Positions 35,113 through 43,930 of a stretch of 64,000 nucleotides of DNA are shown in pieces. The stretch covers positions 1 to 64,000 of the forward strand of contig NZ_QARE02000022.1 of assembly GCF_003052515.2 (NCBI RefSeq), given 5' to 3'. Source of the stretch: Pseudomonas sp. RIT409. GTDB taxonomy: Bacteria > Pseudomonadota > Gammaproteobacteria > Pseudomonadales > Pseudomonadaceae. The translations under genes and the position numbers were made by a program. Below the pieces are notes generated by a model. The model did no database searches, had not been told where the DNA came from, and saw only the letters and a program-made list of their open reading frames with translations. Numbering within the stretch: the stretch's first letter is position 1; the number at the start of each line of letters is the position of its first letter.

Positions 35113-36147
35113 TCAGGCCGATTCGACCTCTACCACCACACGACCACCCACGGGGCAGCCATCCATCACACGGTGCGCTTCCACGATCTGCTCGAAGGGG
35201 AAGACTTTGGTCAGTTGCGGCAACAGCAGTTTGTCCCGGGTCAGCTCGTTGATCTTCACCAAGGCGCGCTCGACCGCTTCCTTGTCCTGAGGAATACCCA
35301 GTTCAGGCTTGCCAGTGAAGTTACCCACGCAGTGAACGAAGAACTGAATGTTTTTCTGGAACGCGGCACAGGCCGGGAACTGAACCTGGTTACCGCCTTG
35401 CAAGCCATAGAGGATCAAGCTGCCACGCGGTGCGAGGACATCGCCCAGAATCGACATCTGCGGGCCACCCAGACCGTCGAGGACCACGTCCACACCGCGC
35501 TTGTCGGTGTATTTGTTGACCGCCATCAGCAGGTCCTGCTCTTCGGTCACCACGACTTTGTCGGCCCCGAGCGAGGTCAGGTACTTGCGAGCCGTGCCCT
35601 CTTCGTCGTCGGTCTTGATGGCGGCAATCACCTTCAAGCCCAGCGCCTTGCCCAATTGCAGAAAGGCCGGGCCCGCGCAGTGCCCCGCATCGGTGACCAA
35701 TGCGACCTGACCTTCCTTCACCCGGGCCAGCTCGGCGTAGGCAAAATAGGCCACCAGCATCGGGGTGTAATGCACCGCTGCCTGATGGGGAGTGAGGATG
35801 TCCGGGTATTTGGTCACGGACGTGCGCGGCAGCACGATGTGCTCGCCGTAGACAGGATGTACGTTGGGGTTGGCGGATGGAAAGCTGGCAACCTTGTCAC
35901 CCACGTTCAGATCATTCACGCCGTCGCCGACAGCGGTGATCACGCCCGCCATCTCGGAACCCAGGCCAGCCGGCAGTTGCGCTTGGGAGGAAGCCAGATT
36001 TTGTCGCCACAGCACGTCGTACCAGGTGACGCCGATTGCCTGGACGCGCACTTGCACCTCTCCGGGTGCGGGCTGCGCGACGGGCAGCTCTTCGATTTTG
36101 AGCACCTCGGCCGGGCCGAACTGATGAAAACGGATCGTGCGGGACAT
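35113..36147 (-). CDS. Zinc-free medium-chain dehydrogenase, quinone oxidoreductase type
   Basis: A 344-residue cytoplasmic MDR-superfamily enzyme. The N-terminal GroES-like domain (VQAIGVTWYDVLWRQ, GLGSEMAGVITAVGDGV) and a Rossmann domain (GADKVVVTEEQ, GVDVVLDGLGGPQ) are present, but the zinc-ligand cysteines of alcohol dehydrogenases are not. This fits NADPH:quinone reductase-like enzymes. The nucleotide motif region VALVTDAGHCAGPAFLQLGK is unusual, with DAGHCAGPA in place of a classic AAAGGVG. GAGG lies 7 bases before the ATG. A LysR gene starts 465 bases away in the opposite direction. Confidence 0.82.
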   Translation of the reverse strand: MSRTIRFHQFGPAEVLKIEELPVAQPAPGEVQVRVQAIGVTWYDVLWRQNLASSQAQLPAGLGSEMAGVITAVGDGVNDLNVGDKVASFPSANPNVHPVYGEHIVLPRTSVTKYPDILTPHQAAVHYTPMLVAYFAYAELARVKEGQVALVTDAGHCAGPAFLQLGKALGLKVIAAIKTDDEEGTARKYLTSLGADKVVVTEEQDLLMAVNKYTDKRGVDVVLDGLGGPQMSILGDVLAPRGSLILYGLQGGNQVQFPACAAFQKNIQFFVHCVGNFTGKPELGIPQDKEAVERALVKINELTRDKLLLPQLTKVFPFEQIVEAHRVMDGCPVGGRVVVEVESA

Positions 36148-36217
36148 TTCGAACCTCGCCTTATGAACCTTGATGCCATGAACTCTATCCGGGCGCTGCC
36201 GGTAACACTATCAGTGG

Positions 36218-36227
36218 CTATTAATAG
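36218..36227. promoter_or_regulatory. 10-bp palindrome upstream of the quinone-oxidoreductase gene
   Basis: CTATTAATAG, a perfect AT-rich palindrome 71 bases before the gene start at 36147, in a 465-base divergent region with a LysR gene. A possible operator. Nothing else in 36148-36612 is supported. Confidence 0.3.
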
Positions 36228-36612
36228 TCGACATGCCTGTCATCGATTCTGTTGTTGCCGGGCGTTCATTAGATAACCATCGAACGCTCCGGTATTCAAG
36301 GCGCTCATTGTTGTTGGCTGCCTTCGACATTGCAACCCGAGGGGCGACTTCCGGATGAATGCCCGCTCCCCGAGGGACTGAAACGCCCCGTGACCGGGGT
36401 TCGGCAACGCTGACACCTCAGTGGATCGTCTGGGCGGGCTCAAGGTTCAGCCCGTATTATCGACGGTCGTGATAGCTAACACGTTTGTATGCTTGCAGAT
36501 GAATTCAACGGTGTGGAGAATCGGCATTTACCCGTAGTATGCGTTTCCGAGCTGACCACAGGCTGCCGTCCTGGCCGTCAAAGTATCGACCTACGTCTCC
36601 GAGACCCCCGTC

Positions 36613-37527
36613 ATGAACCGCAACGACCTGCGTCGCGTCGACCTCAATCTGCTCATCGTGTTCGAAACCCTGATGCATGAACGCAGCGTCACGCGCGCGG
36701 CGGAAAAGCTGTTTCTCGGCCAGCCTGCCATCAGTGCGGCCCTGTCCCGCTTGCGCGGTCTGTTCGACGATCCGCTCTTCGTGCGCACCGGACGCAGCAT
36801 GGAACCCACCGCCCGTGCGGTGGAAATCTTCGGCCTGCTCTCCCCCGCGCTGGATTCCATCTCCACCGCTGTCAGCCGCGCCGCCGATTTCGACCCGGCG
36901 ACCAGCACTGCGGTGTTCCGCATTGGCCTGTCGGACGACGCGGAATTTGCGCTGCTGCCCTCCTTGCTCAAGCGCCTACGATCCGAAGCCCCCGGCATCG
37001 TGCTGGTGGTGCGTCGCACCAACTACATCCTGATGCCCTCGCTGCTGTCGTCCGGCGAAATTTCCATTGGCGTCAGCTACACCGACGACCTGCCCGCCAA
37101 CGCCAAGCGCAAGGTCCTGCGCCGCAGCAAACCCAAGCTACTGCGCGCCGACTCGATGCCTGGTCCGATCACGTTGGACGACTTCTGCGCACGGCCCCAC
37201 GCGCTGGTGTCCTTCGCCGGGGACCTGGGCGGCTTCATCGACGAGTACCTGGAAAAAGTCGGCCGCAAGCGCCACGTGGTCCTGGCGGTCCCGCAGTTCA
37301 ATGGCCTGGCAACTTTGATTTCCGGCACCGACATCGTCGCGACCGTGCCGGATTACGCCGCCGACGTCCTCACCGCAGCTGGCGGCGTCCGCGCCGAAGA
37401 AGTCCCATTGGAAACCCGCACCTTCGAACTGCACATGGCCTGGCGCGGCTCCCAGGACAACGACCCCGGCGAGCGTTGGTTGCGGTCGCGCATTCAGATG
37501 TTTTTTGGGGATCCTGACAGTCTGTAG
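36613..37527 (+). CDS. LysR-family transcriptional regulator
   Basis: A 304-residue regulator. The helix-turn-helix is near residues 8-66 (LLIVFETLMHERSVTRAAEKL, QPAISAALSRLRGLFDDPLF), of the NodD/PcaQ-like branch with the FDDPLFVRTGRSMEPT continuation. The effector domain follows (FRIGLSDDAEFALLPSLLKR). It is divergent from the quinone-oxidoreductase gene and probably controls it. The 443-base gap to the toxin-antitoxin pair (37528-37971) holds no gene I can support, only the operator described separately. Confidence 0.87.
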   Translation: MNRNDLRRVDLNLLIVFETLMHERSVTRAAEKLFLGQPAISAALSRLRGLFDDPLFVRTGRSMEPTARAVEIFGLLSPALDSISTAVSRAADFDPATSTAVFRIGLSDDAEFALLPSLLKRLRSEAPGIVLVVRRTNYILMPSLLSSGEISIGVSYTDDLPANAKRKVLRRSKPKLLRADSMPGPITLDDFCARPHALVSFAGDLGGFIDEYLEKVGRKRHVVLAVPQFNGLATLISGTDIVATVPDYAADVLTAAGGVRAEEVPLETRTFELHMAWRGSQDNDPGERWLRSRIQMFFGDPDSL

Positions 37528-37923
37528 GGGTTGTCGGATGGGGCTGTTCACCTGATCGGCTCTGCTGATTCCTAGCCTCTAGGAGTTTTCACTTCCATCG
37601 AATTGCGGCATTTGAGGGATATTGGAGGGCGTGCCTTGGATGGTTTGAAAATGCTAAACGCCCAGTCCGAGATCCGTCTGTAAGGGGTCGGCGACCGCAC
37701 CTCCCCCCACTCCACCGCCGAACGCCATCGTGGTCAGCTAATATGCGGGCAACATGACCTTTGAAGCTGGAGTTAGGAAGACGATTTTTCCGAACGCTTA
37801 CAGACAGAAATCGGATGAGCTACGTCCTGCAGATCGTGTCGCTGGAAGTGCTGTAACTCGCCTTGCGGCGCCATTGAGCGCCCCCCGCCCATGACTGATC
37901 AGCAGAAAACCAAGATTGACCGA

Positions 37924-37941
37924 GTAAGGATTATTCCTTAC
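37924..37941. promoter_or_regulatory. Operator-like inverted repeat of the prlF-yhaV operon
   Basis: GTAAGGA, TTAT, TCCTTAC: a perfect 7-bp inverted repeat ending 30 bases before the antitoxin start. The place and symmetry fit autorepression by an AbrB-fold antitoxin. Confidence 0.6.
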
Positions 37942-37971
37942 CCTCCACTTAGCTTATCCGGGAGATTACTC

Positions 37972-38289
37972 ATGCCTGCCATCCACGAAATCGCCACGTT
38001 GACCTCTAAGGGGCAAGTCACACTGCCAAAATCTGTTCGCCAACTGTTGGGCATTGACACAGGTGGCAAGATCGCATTTGACGTACGCGGGGGTGAGATC
38101 GTGGTCAGCCGCGTAGAAACCACCCACGAAGATCCAGCTATCGATGCGTTTCTGGGTTTGCTGGAGGCTGATATCCGAAGCGGCCGCAACCTCACCACTC
38201 TGCCGGAAGACTTGGCGCAAACCATGCTCGCCAACGCAAAGCACGCCGTAAACCTGGACGATGATATCGATGGTGAGGTCGCGATCTGA
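37972..38289 (+). CDS. prlF: Type II antitoxin PrlF (AbrB/MazE-like fold)
   Basis: A 105-residue protein with an N-terminal swapped-hairpin AbrB domain (ATLTSKGQVTLPKSVRQLLG, GGKIAFDVRGGEIVVSRVE) and an acidic C-terminal tail that would wrap the toxin. This is the PrlF/SohA antitoxin pattern. ATG 37972 has GGGAG 7 bases upstream; a longer frame from 37891 would run through the operator. Its stop overlaps the start of the toxin gene (TGATG), a tight coupling usual for these pairs. Codon use is less G/C-biased than in neighbours, which suggests acquisition by transfer. Confidence 0.87.
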   Translation: MPAIHEIATLTSKGQVTLPKSVRQLLGIDTGGKIAFDVRGGEIVVSRVETTHEDPAIDAFLGLLEADIRSGRNLTTLPEDLAQTMLANAKHAVNLDDDIDGEVAI

Positions 38290-38750
38290 TGCTGCGACAT
38301 GGCTGGACGGTGTTGTTCCATGACGGTGTAATTTTACAGCTACGCAAATTGCAAGAAGCCGCCGCCCGAGCTGAACAGAACGATCCGCAAGGTTTTGAAA
38401 GCAACGCCAACGTCAAGCTGTTTCGGGCATTGAGCCATCTGATCATGGAGGCTGTACCTGCCGATCCAGGCCGTGACGAGTTCCGCCAAGGAAACACGTT
38501 GGGCACCGCCCACCGACATTGGCGGCGGGCAAAAATTGGCAGGCGCTTCCGGCTGTTCTACCGCTATGACTCAAAATCCAAGGTCATCGTCTATGCGTGG
38601 GTCAATGATGAAAATACGCTTAGGTCCGCAGGTAGCAAATCCGATCCCTATACCGTATTCGAAAAGATGTTGGGCCGCGGCAACCCTCCAGATGACTGGA
38701 ATGCGTTGATTACAGCTGCGCATAGCGACTGGCGCGAGCCCATGCCATAA
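38289..38750 (+). CDS. yhaV: Type II toxin YhaV (ribonuclease)
   Basis: A 153-residue protein of full family length. Segments WTVLFHDGVILQLRKL, DEFRQGNTLGTAHRHWRRAK, RRFRLFYRYDSKSKVIVYAWV and DPYTVFEKMLGRGNPP match the YhaV toxin, a ribosome-dependent or free mRNA ribonuclease of the RelE-like superfamily that is neutralised by PrlF. The frame appears intact, so the pair could be active. No gene is seen in the 269 bases that follow. Confidence 0.9.
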   Translation: MLRHGWTVLFHDGVILQLRKLQEAAARAEQNDPQGFESNANVKLFRALSHLIMEAVPADPGRDEFRQGNTLGTAHRHWRRAKIGRRFRLFYRYDSKSKVIVYAWVNDENTLRSAGSKSDPYTVFEKMLGRGNPPDDWNALITAAHSDWREPMP

Positions 38751-39019
38751 GCTGCGCGACTGGGTTTGAATGAGCTACTGCTGACCGGCAACTTAGCCCG
38801 CGCGCAACGCCCGTGCACGCACGCGATCAGCATCCGTGGTCGCGGAAAACCTTCGCTCGCGATCATTGAACGCGGCCCGACGCGGCCTGGCTGGAAAAAA
38901 CGCCGGGCGGGCTAGTAATTCGCCTGACCAATCTCCATTTAGCTAGTCTGCGCACCGTGAACCCGGCCGCTGTCCGGCCAGGCGCAGGGCGCCCACCGAG
39001 CCACAGGAAGAATTGAACC

Positions 39020-39526
39020 ATGACCAATCGAACCGAAACCGCGCTGCTGGCTGGCGGCTGCTTCTGGGGCATGCAGGATCTGCTGCGCCGCTATCCGGGG
39101 GTGGTCTCCACGCGCGTTGGCTACTCCGGCGGCGACGTGGAGAATGCGACCTACCGCAACCATGGCACCCATGCCGAAGCCATCGAGATCGTCTTCGATC
39201 CATCTGTGTTGAGTTACCGCAAGATTCTGGAGTTCTTCTTCCAGATCCACGACCCGTCCACCGCCAACCGGCAAGGCAACGACATCGGGCTGAGCTACCG
39301 CTCGGCAATTTTCTACCTGAACGAAGAACAGAAGCAGATCGCCGAAGACACGGTGAAGGACGTCGACGCCTCGGGCCTGTGGCCCGGCAAGGTGGTGACC
39401 GAGATCAGTCCGGCCGGTGCGTTCTGGGAAGCCGAGCCCGAGCATCAGGATTATCTGGAGCGCATCCCGAACGGTTATACCTGTCACTTCATTCGCAAGG
39501 ATTGGGTGTTGCCGAAGCGGTCTTGA
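39020..39526 (+). CDS. msrA: Peptide methionine (S)-S-oxide reductase MsrA
   Basis: A 168-residue enzyme that reduces the S-epimer of methionine sulfoxide in proteins. The catalytic cysteine is in LAGGCFWGMQDLL, with GYSGGDVENATYRN and AEAIEIVFDP as family landmarks. It lacks the longer N-terminus of classical E. coli MsrA and belongs to the short subclass. Only one Cys besides the catalytic one remains near the end (GYTCHFIRKDW), which could resolve the sulfenic acid. Other msrA copies usually exist in pseudomonads. Confidence 0.93.
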   Translation: MTNRTETALLAGGCFWGMQDLLRRYPGVVSTRVGYSGGDVENATYRNHGTHAEAIEIVFDPSVLSYRKILEFFFQIHDPSTANRQGNDIGLSYRSAIFYLNEEQKQIAEDTVKDVDASGLWPGKVVTEISPAGAFWEAEPEHQDYLERIPNGYTCHFIRKDWVLPKRS

Positions 39527-40054
39527 GCACGCCATCGATAGACGCCGTTTGATCGCGCTCACCTGTCAGAGCCGAGCAAACGGCGCCTCGTGCCTGAGCG
39601 CCGATCCTGCCGGGCAACGATGCCCACAATTGCAGCCTGCCCAGCCCAAGCGTTACTCCAGGGCCTGCCACATCGCGCCAGCCGTTGCGCGTCCAAGTGT
39701 TTGTCCAGCAACAGTCGCCAAGCAAAACAGGTGACATTGACGCATGGCAGTCAACGCTTTTGACGGCTTCTTTTCCCTCCCCCGCCCGGTTTGCCCTTTC
39801 AAACCGCCGCCTGCCGGTCACCGGCACAGCCATTGCTATGACGCTCTGACGCTATCGATTCGCGAACCGTTTGTGTGTCTGCCGAGCCTTTCCACGCCGC
39901 GATCGCGCAGCGGTGGTCATTCGGACGCGTCACTGCAGCGTGCCCGGCGGGTCGGGGAAGGTGTACATCGCGTTCAGCACGTTTCGCCTATCCAGCCCCG
40001 CGAGCTGTCGGTTTCGCAGCGAGCCGCCGAGCCCACGATTCCAAGGAGCCTTAC
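39527..40054. other. 528-base gap without a supported gene
   Basis: Short open frames on both strands have no recognisable product. The only clear element is AAGGAG at 40043-40048, the ribosome site of the monooxygenase gene, 6 bases before its ATG. Confidence 0.4.
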
Positions 40055-41428
40055 ATGAGCCAACGTCCCGACACCCTCAAACTCGGCCTGTTTCTGCGGG
40101 CCACCGGGCACCATATCGCCGCATGGCGCGACAGCGGTTCGCAGGCCGACGCGGGCATCCGCCTCGACCATTTCATCGACTTGGCCCGCAAGGCAGAAGC
40201 GGCCGGTTTCGACACCCTGTTCCTGGCCGATAGTGTGTCGGTACGGGGCATCGATGCGCCGACGTTCGACCGGGTGATCGCCCCCAGCCTGAGCTTCGAG
40301 CCGCTGACGCTGCTGTCGGCACTGGCCACCGTAACGTCACGCATTGGCTTGGTCGCCACTGCCAGCACCAGTTACAGCGAACCGTTCAACCTTGCGCGCC
40401 AGTTCGCTTCGCTGGACCACATCAGCGGCGGCCGGGTTGGCTGGAACCTGGTGACCAGCAGTGACCCGGATGCCGCCAAGAACTTCGGCGGGGCTACCGA
40501 GCGGGATCAACCCGCGCACGCTGATCGCTACAGCCGAGCCAGGGAGTTCCATAAGGTGGTGAACGCGCTCTGGGACAGTTGGGAGGACGACGCCCTGCTG
40601 CTGGACAAGGCTGACGGTGTGTTTCTGGACCGCGATAAGTTGCACCTGGCTGACCACCACGGTGAGCATTTTCACGTGCGCGGACCGCTGAACGTGCTGC
40701 GTTCGCCCCAGGGCCGACCGGTGCTGGTGCAGGCCGGGGCCTCGGAAGATGGTCGCGCGCTGGCCGCTGCCACTGCCGAAGCCATCTTCGCCGCCCACCA
40801 GAGCCTGGCCGATGCCCAGGCGTTCTACAGCGACATCAAGACACGCGCCGCAGTCTTGGGCCGCAAACCCGAACACATCAAGATTCTGCCGGGGGTGACC
40901 ATCTTCACCGCGCCCACCTCCGCCGAAGCCCACGCCAAACATCAGCGCCTGCAAAACCTGGTGCATCCGCAGGTGGGGCTGAGCCTGCTGTCCGGACTAT
41001 TGGGCGGCATCGATCTGTCTCACCTGCCGCTGGACGGCCCCCTGCCCCAGGACCTGCCGGCCAGCAATGCCTCGAAGAGCCGACAGCAACTGATTCTGCA
41101 ACTGGCGGCCGAGGGGCTGAGTATCCGTGAGCTGTACTTGCGACTGGCGGGCGCTCGCGGGCATTGGACACTGGTGGGCTCGCCCGAAGAAGTCGTCGAT
41201 CAGTTGCAGGCCTGGTTCGAAGGCTATGGCGCGGACGGGTTCAACATCCTGCCGCCGACATACCCGGAAGGTCTGGACGACTTCATCGCGCTGATCCTCC
41301 CTGAACTGAAGCGTCGGGGGTTGGTGCCCCAAGACGGCCCGAGTGGGAGCACCCTGCGCGAACGCCTGGGCCTGCCTCGGCCTGCACACCCGGCCACGTT
41401 GCTGCGAAGCCAGCCTGCGACCGTTTGA
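40055..41428 (+). CDS. NtaA/SnaA/DszA-type FMN-dependent monooxygenase
   Basis: A 457-residue luciferase-like (TIM-barrel) monooxygenase that uses reduced flavin from a partner reductase. Segments LGLFLRATGHHIAAWRDSG, ISGGRVGWNLVTSSDPDAAK, FGGATERDQPAHADRYSRA and GADGFNILPPTYPEGLDDF are those of the NtaA/DszA subfamily, which cleaves C-N or C-S bonds in chelators and organosulfur compounds. AAGGAG 6 bases ahead fixes the start at 40055 although the frame opens at 39875. It is followed 42 bases later by an acyl-CoA-dehydrogenase-like flavoprotein, a pairing known from sulfur-scavenging (Dsz/Sfn-type) gene sets. Confidence 0.87.
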   Translation: MSQRPDTLKLGLFLRATGHHIAAWRDSGSQADAGIRLDHFIDLARKAEAAGFDTLFLADSVSVRGIDAPTFDRVIAPSLSFEPLTLLSALATVTSRIGLVATASTSYSEPFNLARQFASLDHISGGRVGWNLVTSSDPDAAKNFGGATERDQPAHADRYSRAREFHKVVNALWDSWEDDALLLDKADGVFLDRDKLHLADHHGEHFHVRGPLNVLRSPQGRPVLVQAGASEDGRALAAATAEAIFAAHQSLADAQAFYSDIKTRAAVLGRKPEHIKILPGVTIFTAPTSAEAHAKHQRLQNLVHPQVGLSLLSGLLGGIDLSHLPLDGPLPQDLPASNASKSRQQLILQLAAEGLSIRELYLRLAGARGHWTLVGSPEEVVDQLQAWFEGYGADGFNILPPTYPEGLDDFIALILPELKRRGLVPQDGPSGSTLRERLGLPRPAHPATLLRSQPATV

Positions 41429-41470
41429 CCCCTCACCCTATTCACCGGCCACTTGAAGAAGCGAGCGTGT

Positions 41471-42697
41471 ATGACCCATCAAATCAACGCGGCCTGGGGC
41501 GCAGGCCCCTCTGCCAGTTATGAACAACTGGCCGAGCGCTTTCGTCCGCTGTTTGCGCACTTGCGCGGAGGAGCAATCAGCCGCGAACTGGAGCGTCGGT
41601 TGCCCATTGAAGAACTGCAATTGCTCAAAGCGTCCGGGTTCACGGCGCTGCGGGTTCCGAAGGCGTTCGGCGGTGGCGGCGTCAGCCTGCCGGAACTGAC
41701 CAACTTGTTGATCGAATTGGGCGAGGCCGATTCCAACCTGGTGCAGGCGTTGCGCGGCCATATCGGCTTCATCGAAAACCTGCTCAACAGTCGCGACGAA
41801 GAGCGCCGCAAGCTGTGGTTCGAACGCCTGGTGCGTGGCGAGACCGTAGGGCCGGCCACCGGCGAGGTGGGGGCCAGCCTGCAATCGCACCTCAGTTCGA
41901 AGCTGTACCTGGACGGCGAACAATGGCGCATCGACGGCAATAAGTTCTACACCACCGGTTGCCTGTACAGCGACTGGATCGATGTCGCCGTCAGCGATCA
42001 CGAGGACAAGCGCGTCTTCGTGACGGTACGGCGCGATGCCGAAGGCGTCGAGGTGGTGGACGACTGGAACGGCTTCGGCCAGCGCCTGACCGCCAGCGGC
42101 ACCACCCATGTCAGGGGCGTGGCGGTGGACACCCGCAACATCGTCAGTGTGGACGACAAATTTCAGTATGCCCCGGCCCTGTATCAGATCGTCCACTTGG
42201 CCAACTTGGCAGGCATCGGCCGTGCACTCAGCGGCGAAGTGGCTGCGGCAGTCGCCAGCCGTACCCGCAGTTTCAGCAACGGCAACGCCACGCGGGTGGC
42301 CCAGGATCCGCAAGTGCTCCAAGTGGTAGGCAGTCTGCGTGCGGCAGCCTACAGCGCCGGGGCCATCGTTCTGAAAACGGCCGAAGCGCTGGAGCGCGCC
42401 TACCAGGCCCGGCTGCACGGCGACGCAGCCCAATTGAAGCAAGCGGTCGATATCGCGGAGCTGGAGATCGCGCAGTCTCAAACAGTGGTCAGCGACCTGA
42501 TTCTGGACGCGAGCACGCGGATGTTCGATGCCTTGAGTGCGTCGGCCACGCTGCGCCCTCAGGGCCTGGACCGGTTCTGGCGCAATGCCCGCACCCTGAC
42601 CTCCCATAACCCCCGCATCTACAAGGATCGAATCGTCGGGGACTATGCCGTCAACGGCACTCCACCGCCCGCGCAATGGAAAATCGGCATCGCCTGA
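41471..42697 (+). CDS. Acyl-CoA dehydrogenase-fold flavoprotein (DszC/SfnB-like)
   Basis: A 408-residue protein with the acyl-CoA dehydrogenase fold: N-terminal helices (LKASGFTALRVPKAFGGGGV), middle beta domain (YLDGEQWRIDGNKFYTTGC, FGQRLTASGTTHVRGVAV) and C-terminal helical domain (FWRNARTLTSHNPRIYKDRI). The HNP motif near the end is shared with DszC-type flavin monooxygenases, and no catalytic glutamate of true acyl-CoA dehydrogenases is obvious. ATG 41471 is preferred to TTG 41453. Probably co-transcribed with the preceding monooxygenase for use of an organosulfur or related compound. Confidence 0.82.
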   Translation: MTHQINAAWGAGPSASYEQLAERFRPLFAHLRGGAISRELERRLPIEELQLLKASGFTALRVPKAFGGGGVSLPELTNLLIELGEADSNLVQALRGHIGFIENLLNSRDEERRKLWFERLVRGETVGPATGEVGASLQSHLSSKLYLDGEQWRIDGNKFYTTGCLYSDWIDVAVSDHEDKRVFVTVRRDAEGVEVVDDWNGFGQRLTASGTTHVRGVAVDTRNIVSVDDKFQYAPALYQIVHLANLAGIGRALSGEVAAAVASRTRSFSNGNATRVAQDPQVLQVVGSLRAAAYSAGAIVLKTAEALERAYQARLHGDAAQLKQAVDIAELEIAQSQTVVSDLILDASTRMFDALSASATLRPQGLDRFWRNARTLTSHNPRIYKDRIVGDYAVNGTPPPAQWKIGIA

Positions 42698-42871
42698 GTG
42701 CGGGCGTTCGGCTCACTCACGGGGCTGACGGCTCCCGTGTGCCGTCACGGGGGTCTGTGACGGCCATCCGGGTGCCCGATTCTGCCAAAGGACAGGCTGG
42801 CCGGTGTCCGCTCAATATCCCTGCGTATACTCGGGCGATGACAGGAAAACGCTCAGATAACGGAGGGCACG

Positions 42872-43828
42872 ATGCCAGAAGAAAGTCCATTCAGGCGTTC
42901 TCCGGGCACCGGCAGCGCTGCAGATCATTCATGGTGCGACCGCTATGACCTGTCCTTCGGGCGCGACAATGGCGGGCCGACCTGGCACTTTACCCCCGAG
43001 TCACAGGGTGACGTTGGGCCGTCTCTTTCTGCCGACGCGCCCCAACGCCTGGCCACATTGTCACTGCGCTCGCCCTCCCTCTCGCACCCGTCGTCAATTC
43101 CAACGCCCTGTAGCCCGACCGAACAGGCCCGCAATGCGCATCTGAAAGCCATGGGTGAGCTCACGGTGTCCATCGCTCACGAAATCTGCCAACCGCTGCT
43201 GGCTATCGCCTCGAATGCCGCTGCGTGTATGCGCTGGCTGCAGCGCGACACACCGAACCTGAACGAGGCCCTGGATGGCCTGGCGGACATCCGCAAGGAC
43301 TGCGAACGGGCCGCCGGGATCGTGGCCTCGCTGCGCGCATTGGCCAAGCAATCGATTTGCACGCCGCAGGCGGTGAACGTGAACGAGGTCATCGAGGAAG
43401 CCATCCGCCTGAACACCCCCGCGTTGTTGCGTCACCGCATCACGCTGGAGCCACGACTGGACGCCGATCAATGCGTGACCGCTGATGCGATACAGATCCA
43501 GCAATTGGTGTTCAACCTGATCGCCAATGCCATCGAGGCGGTGGCCGCCCACCTGCGTACGGGAGGGGTGCTCAGGGTCTCGTCCCGTTCGCTGCGCGAT
43601 GGCGTGCAAGTGAGTGTCGAAGACAACGGCCCCGGCATTCCGCTCCACGCCCGGCAGCAGATCTTCGACGCGTTTTACACCACCAAGGCCAGCGGCCTGG
43701 GCATGGGCCTGACCATTTGCCGATCAGTCATCGATGCACACAAAGGCAACCTCTACGCCGAGACCTCTGAACTGGGCGGGGCGATGATCCGTTTCCAACT
43801 GCCCACGGGGTGCCTGAATCGGGCCTGA
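42872..43828 (+). CDS. Sensor histidine kinase without a recognisable input domain
   Basis: A 318-residue soluble kinase. The first 85 residues are Ser/Pro-rich and show no PAS, GAF or membrane segment. The dimerisation domain has the phospho-His in SIAHEICQPLLAIASNA, a variant of the HE-x-x-QPL box of FixL/TodS/NtrB-like kinases, and the ATPase domain follows (NLIANAIEAV, VEDNGPGIPL, GLGMGLTICRSVI). No response regulator is adjacent. The protein may receive its signal from a partner, or may be a shortened copy of a PAS-containing kinase. Confidence 0.83.
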   Translation: MPEESPFRRSPGTGSAADHSWCDRYDLSFGRDNGGPTWHFTPESQGDVGPSLSADAPQRLATLSLRSPSLSHPSSIPTPCSPTEQARNAHLKAMGELTVSIAHEICQPLLAIASNAAACMRWLQRDTPNLNEALDGLADIRKDCERAAGIVASLRALAKQSICTPQAVNVNEVIEEAIRLNTPALLRHRITLEPRLDADQCVTADAIQIQQLVFNLIANAIEAVAAHLRTGGVLRVSSRSLRDGVQVSVEDNGPGIPLHARQQIFDAFYTTKASGLGMGLTICRSVIDAHKGNLYAETSELGGAMIRFQLPTGCLNRA

Positions 43829-43930
43829 GCGGGTGCGGCCTAGGCTCTGTCTGAGAAGCCTTGATACGCGGTGATGCTGCGTCGAAAACCGCCTCGCCTG
43901 ACCTTCGTCCCAAGACGCTTCAACGAGAGC

